From: JBCBCP01 sp039817385 | Lineage (GTDB): Bacteria > Pseudomonadota > Alphaproteobacteria > Rhodobacterales > Rhodobacteraceae | Length of the DNA stretch: 64,000 bases | Assembly (NCBI GenBank): GCA_039817385.1 | Contig: JBCBVY010000001.1 | Span: 310,001-374,000, forward strand | Direction: 5' to 3' | In this document: positions 33,153-42,098 of the stretch, in pieces | Position numbering within the stretch: the first letter of the stretch is position 1 | Layout of the letters: every line of letters starts with the position of its first letter | Program-made: the position numbers and the translations under genes | Notes under the pieces: generated by a model | What the model was told of the DNA's origin: nothing | The model's input: the letters and a program-made list of their open reading frames with translations, nothing else | Database searches by the model: none

Positions 33153-34310
33153 ATGCAGGATGTGACCGCCCTTGAAGCCGTGAGGCGCCCGATCGCGGCC
33201 GCAAACGGCCTGCCCAACGCCTTCTATACCGATCCGGCGACGTTTGAGGCGGAAAAGCACGCGGTGCTCTTTTCAGGCTGGTCTGGCCTTGGGGTTGCGG
33301 CAGACGTGCCGGAGGTCGGCGATGCGGTGCCCCTGACGTTTCTGGGCGTGCCGCTTTTGATGCTGCGGGACAAGGCCGGGGCGGTGCGGGTGTTTCAGAA
33401 CATCTGCCGCCACCGGGGCATGATCCTGGTGGACGCCCCGCGCAAGATCAAGGGCGCGATCCGCTGCCCCTATCACAGCTGGTGTTACGCCACGGATGGG
33501 CGCCTTGTCTCCACCCCGCATGTGGGCGGGCCGGGGCACAACACGGCAGATGGGATTGACCGCGCCACGCTGGGCCTGATCGAAGTGAGCAGCCATGTCT
33601 GGAGGGACGTGGTCTGGATCAACATCTCGGGCGATGCGCCCGCGTTCGAGGACGCCCATGCGGACCTCATCGCGCGCTGGGCCGAGTTCGACACACCGCT
33701 CTATCACGGCGGCGCCGACAGCCGGTTCACGCTGGAGGTGGGCTGCAACTGGAAGCTCGCGGTGGAGAATTACTGCGAAAGCTACCACCTGCCCTGGGTC
33801 CACCCGGCGCTGAACACCTATTCGCGGCTTGAGGATCACTACCATATCGAAGCGCCGGGTCGGTTCTCGGGCCAGGGGACGGAAGTCTACCGCCAGCTCG
33901 AGGGCAAGGATGGCGGTGTGTTCCCGGATTTCGAAGGGTTGAGCGCAAAGTGGGATACGGCAGCCGAATACATCGCAGTCTACCCCAACGTCCTGCTGGG
34001 TGTGCACCGGGACCACGCCTTTGCCATCGTGCTGGCGCCGCAGGCGCAGGACCGCACGGTCGAACACATCCACCTCTACTATCCCACTCCGGACACCGAC
34101 GCGGACTTGCGCGCGGCTAATACGGAGCAATGGAAAGTGGTGTTCAAGGAAGACATCTTTGTCGTCGAGGGGATGCAGCGGGGCCGCGCCGCCCCGCATT
34201 TTGACGGCGGGCGGTTTTCACCGGCGATGGACGGGCCGACGCATCTGTTCCACGACTGGGTGGCGAGCCGGATGCAGGCGAGGGCCGGGACGGAGCGCGC
34301 GGCGGAGTGA
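33153..34310 (+). CDS. Rieske non-haem iron oxygenase, alpha-subunit type
   Basis: A 385-residue ring-hydroxylating oxygenase homologue. The Rieske cluster ligands are in NICRHRGMIL and IRCPYHSWCY (CxH and CxxH). The non-haem iron centre lies in NWKLAVENYCESYHLPWVHP with the histidines and a downstream aspartate in FKEDIFVVEG. The architecture also resembles choline or glycine-betaine monooxygenases. No reductase is adjacent. A GGAGA ribosome site sits eight bases before the ATG at 33153. Substrate cannot be assigned. Confidence 0.85.
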   Translation: MQDVTALEAVRRPIAAANGLPNAFYTDPATFEAEKHAVLFSGWSGLGVAADVPEVGDAVPLTFLGVPLLMLRDKAGAVRVFQNICRHRGMILVDAPRKIKGAIRCPYHSWCYATDGRLVSTPHVGGPGHNTADGIDRATLGLIEVSSHVWRDVVWINISGDAPAFEDAHADLIARWAEFDTPLYHGGADSRFTLEVGCNWKLAVENYCESYHLPWVHPALNTYSRLEDHYHIEAPGRFSGQGTEVYRQLEGKDGGVFPDFEGLSAKWDTAAEYIAVYPNVLLGVHRDHAFAIVLAPQAQDRTVEHIHLYYPTPDTDADLRAANTEQWKVVFKEDIFVVEGMQRGRAAPHFDGGRFSPAMDGPTHLFHDWVASRMQARAGTERAAE

Positions 34311-34519
34311 GCCTCGCCGCGCGACTGGATGCGGCTGTTGCGGCGGGTGATACGGCGGCGCTGATCACCGTCTACACACTGGCGGCAGATCAGGCGCGTG
34401 ACGTGGACACCGCCTGCTTCCTGCTGACGCAAGCCTATGTCTACGCGCTCGAGGCGGGGGACGCGCGGGCTGCCACGCTCAGGGCGCGGTTGGTGGCCGA
34501 GGGGCGCGAGCGGGCCTAG
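34307..34519 (+). CDS. Conserved small protein, 70 residues
   Basis: A 70-residue soluble protein (GTG start overlapping the Rieske gene stop by four bases) with a two-helix repeat look: AARLDAAVAAGDTAALITVYTLAADQA then TACFLLTQAYVYALEAGDARAATLRARL. The pattern resembles a single TPR-like hairpin. Overlap suggests translation coupled with the oxygenase. Converges with the DUF2189 gene, with four bases overlapping. Function unknown. Confidence 0.65.
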   Translation: MSLAARLDAAVAAGDTAALITVYTLAADQARDVDTACFLLTQAYVYALEAGDARAATLRARLVAEGRERA

Positions 34520-35289
34520 CGCGCCGCCAGCCCGTCATAAAGGTGCCAGGACGCGTGGCCAAGCCACGGCAGCACCACCAAAAGGCCCAGAAACCCCGGC
34601 AACATTGCCAGAATCAGCAGCGCCCCGATCAGGACGGCCCAGCCGATCATCACCACGGGCGCGGACTGAACCACGCCAAAGGACCGGATCATCGCGGTGA
34701 CATAGTCGACCTCCCGATCCATCAGCATCGGCAGGCCCATCACGCAAACCGCATAAAGCACCAGGCCAAAGGCGCCCCCCACCACCGACCCGAAGGCCAG
34801 CATTTGCAGCCCATCCGCGCTCAGGAACACATCCAGCGAGGTGGTGATGTTCGTCATCGGCGCAAGGCCGAGGAAGAGCGCAAAAATCATGTGCCCGAGG
34901 AAGAACCAGAAGAGCAGAAGGATGATGACCATCGCGCTCAGCTGCGGCAGTTGGCGGCCGCGTTGCTGCCACACCGTCTCCAGCGCGCGGGTCATGGAGG
35001 GCGCCTCGCCCAGCCCGCGCAAGCGCGAAATCTCATAAAGGCCGACGGCGGCGAAGGGCGCGACCAGCGGAAAGCCAAAGACGGCAAGGATCAGCCAGAA
35101 CGTATGCCCCGCCCAAAGCGTCAGGCCGGTGATGCCCCATCCGGTGAGGACACAGGCAAGCCCCACCAGCAGGCCCAGCGCCGGGGCGGCGGTAAAATCG
35201 CGCCAGCCGCGCGTCAGCGCGCGCAACGCGTGGTTTGCTTGCGGGGTCGCAAATTCGGGTGCGCCAAATTGCAGTGCTGCGTTGCTCAT
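34516..35289 (-). CDS. DUF2189-family membrane protein
   Basis: A 257-residue protein with about six hydrophobic helices; the middle has WRDFTAAPALGLLVGLACVL, and the later helices are VIILLLFWFFLGHMIFALFL and APVVMIGWAVLIGALLILAM, a DUF2189 pattern. ATG at 35289 has an AGGAG ribosome site; a possible GTG further upstream is not favoured. Its ATG overlaps the end of the amidase gene. Function unknown. Confidence 0.8.
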   Translation of the reverse strand: MSNAALQFGAPEFATPQANHALRALTRGWRDFTAAPALGLLVGLACVLTGWGITGLTLWAGHTFWLILAVFGFPLVAPFAAVGLYEISRLRGLGEAPSMTRALETVWQQRGRQLPQLSAMVIILLLFWFFLGHMIFALFLGLAPMTNITTSLDVFLSADGLQMLAFGSVVGGAFGLVLYAVCVMGLPMLMDREVDYVTAMIRSFGVVQSAPVVMIGWAVLIGALLILAMLPGFLGLLVVLPWLGHASWHLYDGLAAR

Positions 35290-36692
35290 TGCGGTCTCCT
35301 GTGCCCCGGCCAATCTGTTGCCACATGCCAGCCTTCCGCGATGCGCAGCAGCTTGGCATCGCTGCCGCGCGCGCCGATCAGTTGCAAACCAAAAGGCGTG
35401 TCCTGCGGGCCGCCAAAGCCCGCGGGGATCGACACCACCGGCAGGCCCAGCAGCGAGGCAAAGATAACAACCTCCATCCAGCGGTGATAGGTGTCCATCT
35501 GCCGCCCCGCGATCTCAGTTGGATAGGGCTGCGCCGCGTCGAACGGCCAAAGCTGCACCGCCGGAAGGACCAGCGCGTCATAGGTCTCGAACAGCTGGGC
35601 CGCGGCAGCAAAGCCCTGGCTGCGCGTCAGGGACGCGCGGTGCACGTCCATTGCGCTGAACCCTTTGCCGCGCGCGATCTCCCAGATGGCGGTGTCCTTG
35701 AGCTGGTCCGGGGACGCCTCGTAAAGCGGCAGCAGCCCAGCGGCGACTTGCCAAGACCGCAGGGTGGTCCACGCCTCCCACAGGGCTGCGGCGTCCATCG
35801 GCGGGGGGACGTCTTCGACCGTTGCGCCGAGGTCGCGCATCGTTTGCAGCGCCGTCTCCGACGCCTCCATAATGCCAGCCTCATAGGGATAGGCCCCGCC
35901 CCAGTCCCCCAGCCAGCCGACGCGCGTACCCGCCAGCCCTGCGGTGATCTGCGGCAGGCACGCGGCCTGCTGCCGCCCGTGCGGCTGGCGCGGGTCGGGC
36001 CCCGCAATCGTGTCCAGAAGCGCGGCCAAGTCGCGCGGGCTGCGCGCCATTGGTCCGTTGGTGGCCAGCTGGTGCAGAAAGACATCCCCCACCGGCTCGG
36101 ACGGGACAAGGCCCCAGCTGGGCCGCATCCCGTAGACATTGTTCCAGGCCGCTGGGTTGCGCAGGCTGCCCATCATGTCTGAGCCATCCGCGATGCAGGT
36201 CATGCGGGTGGCCAGCGCCACCCCTGCCCCGCCCGACGAGCCGCCCGCCGACAGGCGTGCTGCGTAAGGGTTGGTGGTGGTGCCGTGCACTGGGTTGAAG
36301 CTGTGCGAGCCAAGGCCGAACTCGGGCGTGTTTGTCTTGCCGATCACAATGGCCCCCGCCGCGCGCAGCCGCGCGATGTGCAGATCATCGGCCTGCGCGA
36401 CCTGCCCCGCCAGCGCAGGCGAGCCAAAGGACGTGGGCAGCCCTTTCGCGTTGGCCAGATCCTTCACGGCGAGCGGGATGCCATGCAACCAACCGCCGCG
36501 CGGTGCAGTGTCCGCCGCCTCCGCCTCGGCCATCAGCGCGTCCGCATCCCGCAGCGACACGATTGCGTTGACGTCACCGTTCACAGCCTCGATGCGGGCC
36601 AGCGTCGCCTGCATCACCTCCGCCGCGCTGACCGTGCCGCGCGCCATCGCATCCGACAGCTGCAAGGCCCCCATGTTCAACAGATCGTCCAT
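35286..36692 (-). CDS. Amidase-signature family amidase
   Basis: A 468-residue amidase-signature enzyme that hydrolyses carboxamides or carbamoyl groups. The Ser-cisSer-Lys machinery is visible: Lys in GIPLAVKDLANAKG, the serine-rich loop ARLSAGGSSGGAGVALATRM, and the GSxA-type stretch. Its end overlaps the start of the DUF2189 gene by four bases (ATGA). The 36692 start agrees with the family's typical N-terminus (LLNMGALQLSDAM). Substrate unknown. Confidence 0.88.
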   Translation of the reverse strand: MDDLLNMGALQLSDAMARGTVSAAEVMQATLARIEAVNGDVNAIVSLRDADALMAEAEAADTAPRGGWLHGIPLAVKDLANAKGLPTSFGSPALAGQVAQADDLHIARLRAAGAIVIGKTNTPEFGLGSHSFNPVHGTTTNPYAARLSAGGSSGGAGVALATRMTCIADGSDMMGSLRNPAAWNNVYGMRPSWGLVPSEPVGDVFLHQLATNGPMARSPRDLAALLDTIAGPDPRQPHGRQQAACLPQITAGLAGTRVGWLGDWGGAYPYEAGIMEASETALQTMRDLGATVEDVPPPMDAAALWEAWTTLRSWQVAAGLLPLYEASPDQLKDTAIWEIARGKGFSAMDVHRASLTRSQGFAAAAQLFETYDALVLPAVQLWPFDAAQPYPTEIAGRQMDTYHRWMEVVIFASLLGLPVVSIPAGFGGPQDTPFGLQLIGARGSDAKLLRIAEGWHVATDWPGHRRPQ

Positions 36693-36727
36693 ACGGGCAG
36701 AGTGCCGCGACTTGCGCGCCGGGGAAA

Positions 36728-36772
36728 GCGACTTTTCAAAAAGTCGCCGCCCGCGATCCTTCGAAGGATCGC
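36728..36772 (-). repeat. Double-hairpin element, copy 1 (behind prfB)
   Basis: Two perfect hairpins with spacer CGCCC: GCGACTTTT-CA-AAAAGTCGC (36728-36747) and GCGATCCTT-CG-AAGGATCGC (36753-36772). They start one base after the prfB stop codon in transcript direction. The arms of the second hairpin, GATCCTT/AAGGATC, recur at two other loci in this window. Confidence 0.7.
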
Positions 36773-36773
36773 C

Positions 36774-37895
36774 CTAGTCCGCCTGCGCCTCGGCCCGGCT
36801 TTTGCCGCTGACATTCATCGCCAGCGTCGCGCCCATGAACCCGTCCAAATCGCCGTCCAGCACACCCTTGGTGTCGGACGTCTCATGGTTCGTGCGCAGG
36901 TCTTTGACCATCTGGTAGGGCTGCATCACATAAGACCGGATCTGGTTGCCCCAGCCCGCATCCCCCTTCGCCTCATGGGCGGCGTTGATGTCGGCGGTGC
37001 GGCGGTCCAGCTCCAGCTGGTAGAGGCGGGATTTCAGCGCCTTCATCGCGATGTCGCGGTTCTGGTGCTGGGATTTCTCGGAACTGGTCACGACAATGCC
37101 CGTCGGCTGGTGGGTGATCCGCACCGCGGAATCGGTTGTGTTCACGTGCTGCCCGCCGGCGCCAGAGGATCGGAACGTGTCGATGCGGATATCGGCGGGG
37201 TTCACCTCAATCTCGATATTGTCGTCCACCACCGGGTAGACCCAGACAGAGGCAAAAGACGTCTCGCGCGTGCCCTTGCCAAAGGGGCTGATGCGCACCA
37301 GCCGGTGCACGCCGCTCTCGGACTTCAGCCAGCCATAGGCGTTGTGCCCGCTGATCTTGTAGGCGCAGGATTTGATGCCCGCCTCGGTGCCGGCCTCCTC
37401 GGACTGAAGCTCCACCTTGTAGCCGCGCTTTTCGGCCCAGCGGACATACATGCGCTGCAGCATCTGCGCCCAGTCGCAGGCCTCCGTCCCGCCGGCACCT
37501 GCGTTGATCTCAAGGAAAGTGTCATTCGCATCCGCCTCCCCGTCCAGCAGCGCTTCGAGCTCTTTCTTGGCCGCCGTGATGCGCAGGGCAGCGAGCGCGG
37601 CTTCGGCATCGGCCACAACGTCTGCGTCGTCCTCCATCTCGCCCAGCTCGATCAGTTCGATATTGTCAGCGAGGTCCGTCTTGATCCCCTCATAGGTCGC
37701 CATCGCATCAACCAGCCCCTGCCGATCGCGCATCAGCTTTTGCGCCGCATCGGGATCGTCCCAAAGGTTCGGGTCCTCGACCCGCGCGTTGAACTCTTCG
37801 AGCCGAAACTGCGCCGTCTCCACATCGAGGCGCTGCGCCAGCAGCTCCAGCGACTTTTCGATCTCGGTCACGATGTTCTGGGTCTCGGCGCGCAT
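36774..37895 (-). CDS. prfB: Peptide chain release factor 2
   Basis: A 373-residue RF2, which recognises UAA and UGA and triggers hydrolysis of the peptide chain. The GGQ catalytic motif is in RSSGAGGQHVNTTDSAVRI; the stop-codon recognition tripeptide region is RISPFGKGTRET. The reading frame is uninterrupted near codon 26, so the programmed frameshift that autoregulates RF2 in many bacteria is absent. Start at 37895 has a GAGGAAG ribosome site. It is followed directly by a double-hairpin element. Confidence 0.95.
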   Translation of the reverse strand: MRAETQNIVTEIEKSLELLAQRLDVETAQFRLEEFNARVEDPNLWDDPDAAQKLMRDRQGLVDAMATYEGIKTDLADNIELIELGEMEDDADVVADAEAALAALRITAAKKELEALLDGEADANDTFLEINAGAGGTEACDWAQMLQRMYVRWAEKRGYKVELQSEEAGTEAGIKSCAYKISGHNAYGWLKSESGVHRLVRISPFGKGTRETSFASVWVYPVVDDNIEIEVNPADIRIDTFRSSGAGGQHVNTTDSAVRITHQPTGIVVTSSEKSQHQNRDIAMKALKSRLYQLELDRRTADINAAHEAKGDAGWGNQIRSYVMQPYQMVKDLRTNHETSDTKGVLDGDLDGFMGATLAMNVSGKSRAEAQAD

Positions 37896-37958
37896 GATGC
37901 TTCCTCGGGCGGTCTCAGACCCGTGAGATAGCCCAGCGCCCGCGAGGCCACAAGGCGG

Positions 37959-40439
37959 TCAGTAAAGCCCGCCGGAGCTGAGCGTGCCAAAGCCCGCCTT
38001 TGGCCCCACCACGGCCTTCTTGCCGGTTGAGGTGGTCACCTGCGTGCCGCCGCTGCTTGCCTGCTCAAAGAGCGGCAGGTCAGCGCCCATTGCAAATCCA
38101 CCATCAAAGGTGATGCCAAAGATCGGCTCTTCGCCCTCGCGGAAACATTCCTGCACCACGTTGTCGCCCGAGGCGCTGTCGCCAAGCCGTGCGCCGGTAA
38201 AGCGGTCGATCTTGATAAACTGACAATCGGCCGGGGCGCGGAAGGCGCGCCCGCCATAGGACTTGATCGCCTCGCTCATGAACCGCTGGAAGACCGGGCC
38301 GCACATGCCCCCGCCCGACGCGCCGCTGCCCAGCGAGCGCGGGTTGTCATGGCCGATATAGCAGCCCGCCACGATGTTGGACGAAAAGCCGACAAACCAA
38401 ACGTCCTTGGCATCATTCGTGGTGCCTGTCTTGCCCGCAATCGGCACCGGCAGGTTAATCGTTTTGCGTGCCGTGCCCCGGTCCACAACACCCGTCATCA
38501 TCGAGGTGAGCTGGTAGGCGGTCACCGGGTCCATCACCCGCTCGCGATCCGACAACACGCGCGGGGCAAACCCGGCGTCGAGGCTGGCCAATTGGCAATC
38601 CTCGCAGCGCCGCTCGTCATGGCGGTAGATGGTGCGGCCATACCGGTCCTGCACCCGGTCCACCAGCGTCGGGCGCACCCGCTCCCCGCCATTGGCGAAC
38701 ATCGCGTAGGCGGCGACCATCTGGTAGAGCGTCGTTTCTTCGGACCCAAGCGAGTTGGCGAGGAAGCGGCCCATGTTGTCATACACCCCGAAGCGCTCGG
38801 CATAGCGCGCGACCGTATCCATCCCGACCTCTTCGGCCAGGCGGATGGTCATCAGGTTGCGCGACTGTTCGATCCCGGTGCGCAGGGGTGTGGGGCCGTA
38901 GAACTGGTTGGACGCGTTGCGCGGACGCCAGAGACCCTGCGGCGTGTTGATCTCAATGGGCGCGTCGACAACGATGGTCGCGGGCGTATATCCGCTGTCC
39001 AGCGCGGCGGCGTAAACAAAGGGCTTGAAACTGGAGCCGGGCTGGCGCCGCGCTTGGGTGGCGCGGTTATAGACCGAATGCTGGTAGGAAAAGCCGCCCT
39101 GCATCGCGATCACGCGGCCGGTGTTCACGTCCATCGCAACAAAACCGCCCTGCACCTCCGGCACCTGGCGCAGCGACCAGGCCCCGTCTTCGGCGCGGAC
39201 ATGCACCACGTCGCCGACGTCGAAATTGTCAAAGAAGTTGCCCTTCATCCAGCGGATATCGCTGCGCGGGACGGTGCCGATGCCCTGTGCCTCGATTCCA
39301 ACGGTCAGGGTCTGGTCGGCGATGTCCCGAACGACGGCCGGATACCACTGCCCGCCCAGATCGATGTCACGCGCGACGGTGACCTCGGCCAGCGCGGCCT
39401 CCCACGCCTCGCCGGTGGCAATCTCTGCGGGGAGCGTCTCTCCGGTGCCGCGCCAGATCGCGGTGCCCCGGTCATAGGCTTGCAATTGGGTCCGCAAGGC
39501 GCGCGCGGCGACGGGCTGCATCGCCTCGTCGATGGTGGCGCGGACGGTGTAGCCCTCCTTAAAGAACTGATCCTCGCCGAAATCCTCGCTCAACTGGCGG
39601 CGAATCTCGTCGGTGAAGTAGTCGCGCGGGGGCAGTTCGGCCTTGAAGCTCTCGAAATCGCCACCCTGCACGGACCGCAGCGGCTGCGCCCGCTCCGCCT
39701 CGTAGGTGGCCATGTCGAGATAGCCGTTTTCGTACATCTCTTTCAGCACGAAGTTCCGGCGGTTCATCAGCCGGTCCGCGCGGCGCACCGGGTGATAGTC
39801 GGACGGCGCCTTGGGCAGGGAGGCAAGGAACGCCGCCTCGTGCGGGGCCAGCTCGCTCAGGGTCTTGTTGAAATAGGTCTGCGACGCGGCGGCGACGCCG
39901 TAAGAGTTCTGTCCGAGAAAAATCTCGTTCAGGTACAGCTCAAGGATGCGCTCCTTGGCCAGGGTCTCTTCGATGCGGGCGGCGAGGATGATTTCCTTGA
40001 TCTTGCGCTCCGCCTGCCGGTCACCGGACAGAAGGAAGTTCTTCATCACCTGCTGCGTGATGGTGGAGGCACCCCGGATGTCCCGCCCGCCCGAGCGCAC
40101 CGCGTCCACCGCCGCGGCAGCGATACCGCGCAGATCGTAGCCGTCATGGGTGTAGAAATTCTTGTCCTCCGCGCTGATGAATGCCTGTTTGACCAGCGGC
40201 GGGATCGTCTCCGCAGGGGCAAAGAGGCGGCGTTCGACCGCGAATTCGTCGATGATCTTGCCCTGCCCGTTATAGATACGGCTGATCGTGGGCGGGGTGT
40301 ATTGGGTCAAGCTTTCGTGGCTGGGCAGGTCCTGGCCATACATCCAGAACACCGCGCCAACGCCAAGCGCGGCAAAGGCGAGGCCCATCGTGACGGTGGT
40401 AAAGATCCCGCCGAAGAAGGAAAGGATGAATCGGAACAC
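37959..40439 (-). CDS. mrcA: Penicillin-binding protein 1A
   Basis: An 826-residue class A PBP. After one membrane helix comes the GT51 glycosyltransferase domain, with EDKNFYTHDGYDLRGI and RGASTITQQVMKNFLL, then the transpeptidase with SxxK in PGSSFKPFVYAAAL, SxN in SRNLMT and KTG in KTGTTNDAKD. It polymerises and cross-links peptidoglycan. GTG start at 40439 with an AAGGGG ribosome site. Upstream is amiC, so cell-wall genes cluster here. Confidence 0.95.
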   Translation of the reverse strand: MFRFILSFFGGIFTTVTMGLAFAALGVGAVFWMYGQDLPSHESLTQYTPPTISRIYNGQGKIIDEFAVERRLFAPAETIPPLVKQAFISAEDKNFYTHDGYDLRGIAAAAVDAVRSGGRDIRGASTITQQVMKNFLLSGDRQAERKIKEIILAARIEETLAKERILELYLNEIFLGQNSYGVAAASQTYFNKTLSELAPHEAAFLASLPKAPSDYHPVRRADRLMNRRNFVLKEMYENGYLDMATYEAERAQPLRSVQGGDFESFKAELPPRDYFTDEIRRQLSEDFGEDQFFKEGYTVRATIDEAMQPVAARALRTQLQAYDRGTAIWRGTGETLPAEIATGEAWEAALAEVTVARDIDLGGQWYPAVVRDIADQTLTVGIEAQGIGTVPRSDIRWMKGNFFDNFDVGDVVHVRAEDGAWSLRQVPEVQGGFVAMDVNTGRVIAMQGGFSYQHSVYNRATQARRQPGSSFKPFVYAAALDSGYTPATIVVDAPIEINTPQGLWRPRNASNQFYGPTPLRTGIEQSRNLMTIRLAEEVGMDTVARYAERFGVYDNMGRFLANSLGSEETTLYQMVAAYAMFANGGERVRPTLVDRVQDRYGRTIYRHDERRCEDCQLASLDAGFAPRVLSDRERVMDPVTAYQLTSMMTGVVDRGTARKTINLPVPIAGKTGTTNDAKDVWFVGFSSNIVAGCYIGHDNPRSLGSGASGGGMCGPVFQRFMSEAIKSYGGRAFRAPADCQFIKIDRFTGARLGDSASGDNVVQECFREGEEPIFGITFDGGFAMGADLPLFEQASSGGTQVTTSTGKKAVVGPKAGFGTLSSGGLY

Positions 40440-40561
40440 TGCGCGTTACCCCTTTGGCGGGCCCCTATTGGTTGGGTGGAATATACGCGCGAAGCGGGCC
40501 GCCGTCAAAAGGCGAGCGGCAAGGGTTTGCCGCTTTCAGCCTCACGTTTTGTCCATCGGCG

Positions 40562-41767
40562 CTACTGGCGCACCAGCGGCCTCTGGGCAAGATCAGCCGC
40601 CCGCCAGTCGAGGATACCTTCCGCGATGGCCTCCACCATGACCGCGCGCCAGACCGGATCGCGCAGGTTTGCCAGATCGCGCGGGGAGGACAGGAACCCC
40701 ACCTCGATCAGGATCGAGGGGATGTCCGCGCTTTTGAGCACCGAAAAGCCCGCCTGCCGCGCGGGGCGCGAATTCATCGGCCCGCCCGCCTCGTCCATCG
40801 CTGCGATGACCGCCGCGGAGGCCGCGAGCGCCCGCGGCTCGGTCTCCTGCCGGACGAGGTCCATCAGCACGGCGGCGACCTCATCGTCTGTGCCCGCAAG
40901 GTCCAGCCCTGCGATGATGTCCGCGCGGTCATGCTGGATGGCAAGCTGGGCGGAGGCTTCATCGGAGGCCTCTTCGGACAAGGTATAGACCGTGGCGCCC
41001 CGCGCCCCGCCCTGGCTCAGCGCATCCGCATGCAGCGACACGAAGAGGTCCGCACCCGCCGCATGGGCCAGCGCCACCCGCCCCGGGAGCGAGACAAAGA
41101 CATCGTCGGTCCGGGTCAGCACCACGCGCACGTCGCCCGTGCGCCGCAGGCTCTCGGCCAGCGCGACCGCGATTTGCAGCATCAGCGTCTTTTCGGGCAC
41201 CCCATCGCGCACCGCGCCCGGGTCCACCCCGCCGTGGCCCGGGTCCAGCACGACGGTGAACATGCCGTCATCCGCAGGCGGCGGCGGCGGGGCTGCGGCC
41301 TCAACGTCCCAGCCTGCGCCCTCGGGCACGCCGGATGCCGCGGCAAAGGCCTCTCGCTCCGCCCGTTCCAGCGTGATGGCGATCTGGGCCGCGCCGGAGC
41401 TTTGGTCGATCTGCATCCCGATCTGCGCGGGCAGCATCGGCTGAGCCAGATCCGCCACCAGCCGGGACCAGCCCGGGCGAAAGCCGCCGAACCGCACCGC
41501 CGCGATGCGCCCGGGCACAGGCAGGATGTCCAGAGGGTCCAATCCGGAAAAATCCACCTCCTGAAAGTCGATCACCAGCCGTGCGGGCGCGTCCAGCGTG
41601 AAGACGCGGTAAGGCACCCCCTGGCTGAGCGCGAGGGTGATTTCGGAGCGGCCGAACCAGCCGTCTTCAACCGAGCTGCCGGCCGCATCCACCCGGGCCA
41701 GCGCTCTCAGGTCCTGCGCGCCCAGCGGAGCGGCGAGCCATAGGAGGAAGATCAGGATGGTGCGCAT
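40562..41767 (-). CDS. amiC: N-acetylmuramoyl-L-alanine amidase (AmiC type)
   Basis: A 401-residue secreted cell-wall amidase that separates daughter cells. A signal peptide (RTILIFLLWLAAPLGAQ), an N-terminal AMIN domain and an Amidase_3 domain with zinc ligands in VVLDPGHGGVDPGAV, GVPEKTLML and DLFVSLHADAL are visible. Its catalytic domain follows mrcA and prfB downstream. ATG at 41767 is preferred over a GTG at 41779 because it begins the signal peptide directly. Confidence 0.92.
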   Translation of the reverse strand: MRTILIFLLWLAAPLGAQDLRALARVDAAGSSVEDGWFGRSEITLALSQGVPYRVFTLDAPARLVIDFQEVDFSGLDPLDILPVPGRIAAVRFGGFRPGWSRLVADLAQPMLPAQIGMQIDQSSGAAQIAITLERAEREAFAAASGVPEGAGWDVEAAAPPPPPADDGMFTVVLDPGHGGVDPGAVRDGVPEKTLMLQIAVALAESLRRTGDVRVVLTRTDDVFVSLPGRVALAHAAGADLFVSLHADALSQGGARGATVYTLSEEASDEASAQLAIQHDRADIIAGLDLAGTDDEVAAVLMDLVRQETEPRALAASAAVIAAMDEAGGPMNSRPARQAGFSVLKSADIPSILIEVGFLSSPRDLANLRDPVWRAVMVEAIAEGILDWRAADLAQRPLVRQ

Positions 41768-41800
41768 CTGCTCTGACACTTGGTTTTGGTGGCAGGATAG

Positions 41801-41820
41801 CCCACGCGGCGGTGCGTGGG
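41801..41820. repeat. Hairpin upstream of amiC
   Basis: CCCACGC-GGCGGT-GCGTGGG forms a perfect 7-bp stem about 35 bp upstream of the amiC start, within the 331-bp gap 41768-42098. Apart from this and the dispersed element below, I see no gene in that gap. Confidence 0.45.
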
Positions 41821-41922
41821 TAGAGGCGATGGTGCGCAGTGAAGGCGTACCTCACGTGTCTGTGCGGGGTGCGCTTCTGCACAGTCGCCCGGTTTTTGGC
41901 TGTTGCGCTATCACGGAGTGCG

Positions 41923-42088
41923 GGAGTGGGGGCCAGCTCAGGCGGCTCCGCCGCCGAAACCCGGCAGCACATCGCAAGGCGGTGTGCGAGAGGGCCCCAC
42001 CCTGCGCTCCGCGCGTTCGCGGCTGAAACGCTCCCCCAGAGCGTTTCCAAGACGCCGCTCACCCCCCGGGATTTTTTGGAACAGAGAA
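41923..42088 (-). repeat. Dispersed intergenic element, copy 2 (interrupted)
   Basis: The inverted 25-bp core at 42064-42088 is identical to that at 20463-20487. The other end, GGAGTGGGGGCCAGC at 41923-41937, matches the end of the element. Between lie about 126 bp containing an internal hairpin GAAACGCTC-CCCCA-GAGCGTTTC (42025-42047). It resembles an element interrupted by an insert. Confidence 0.6.
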
Positions 42089-42098
42089 GAAGGGACGC

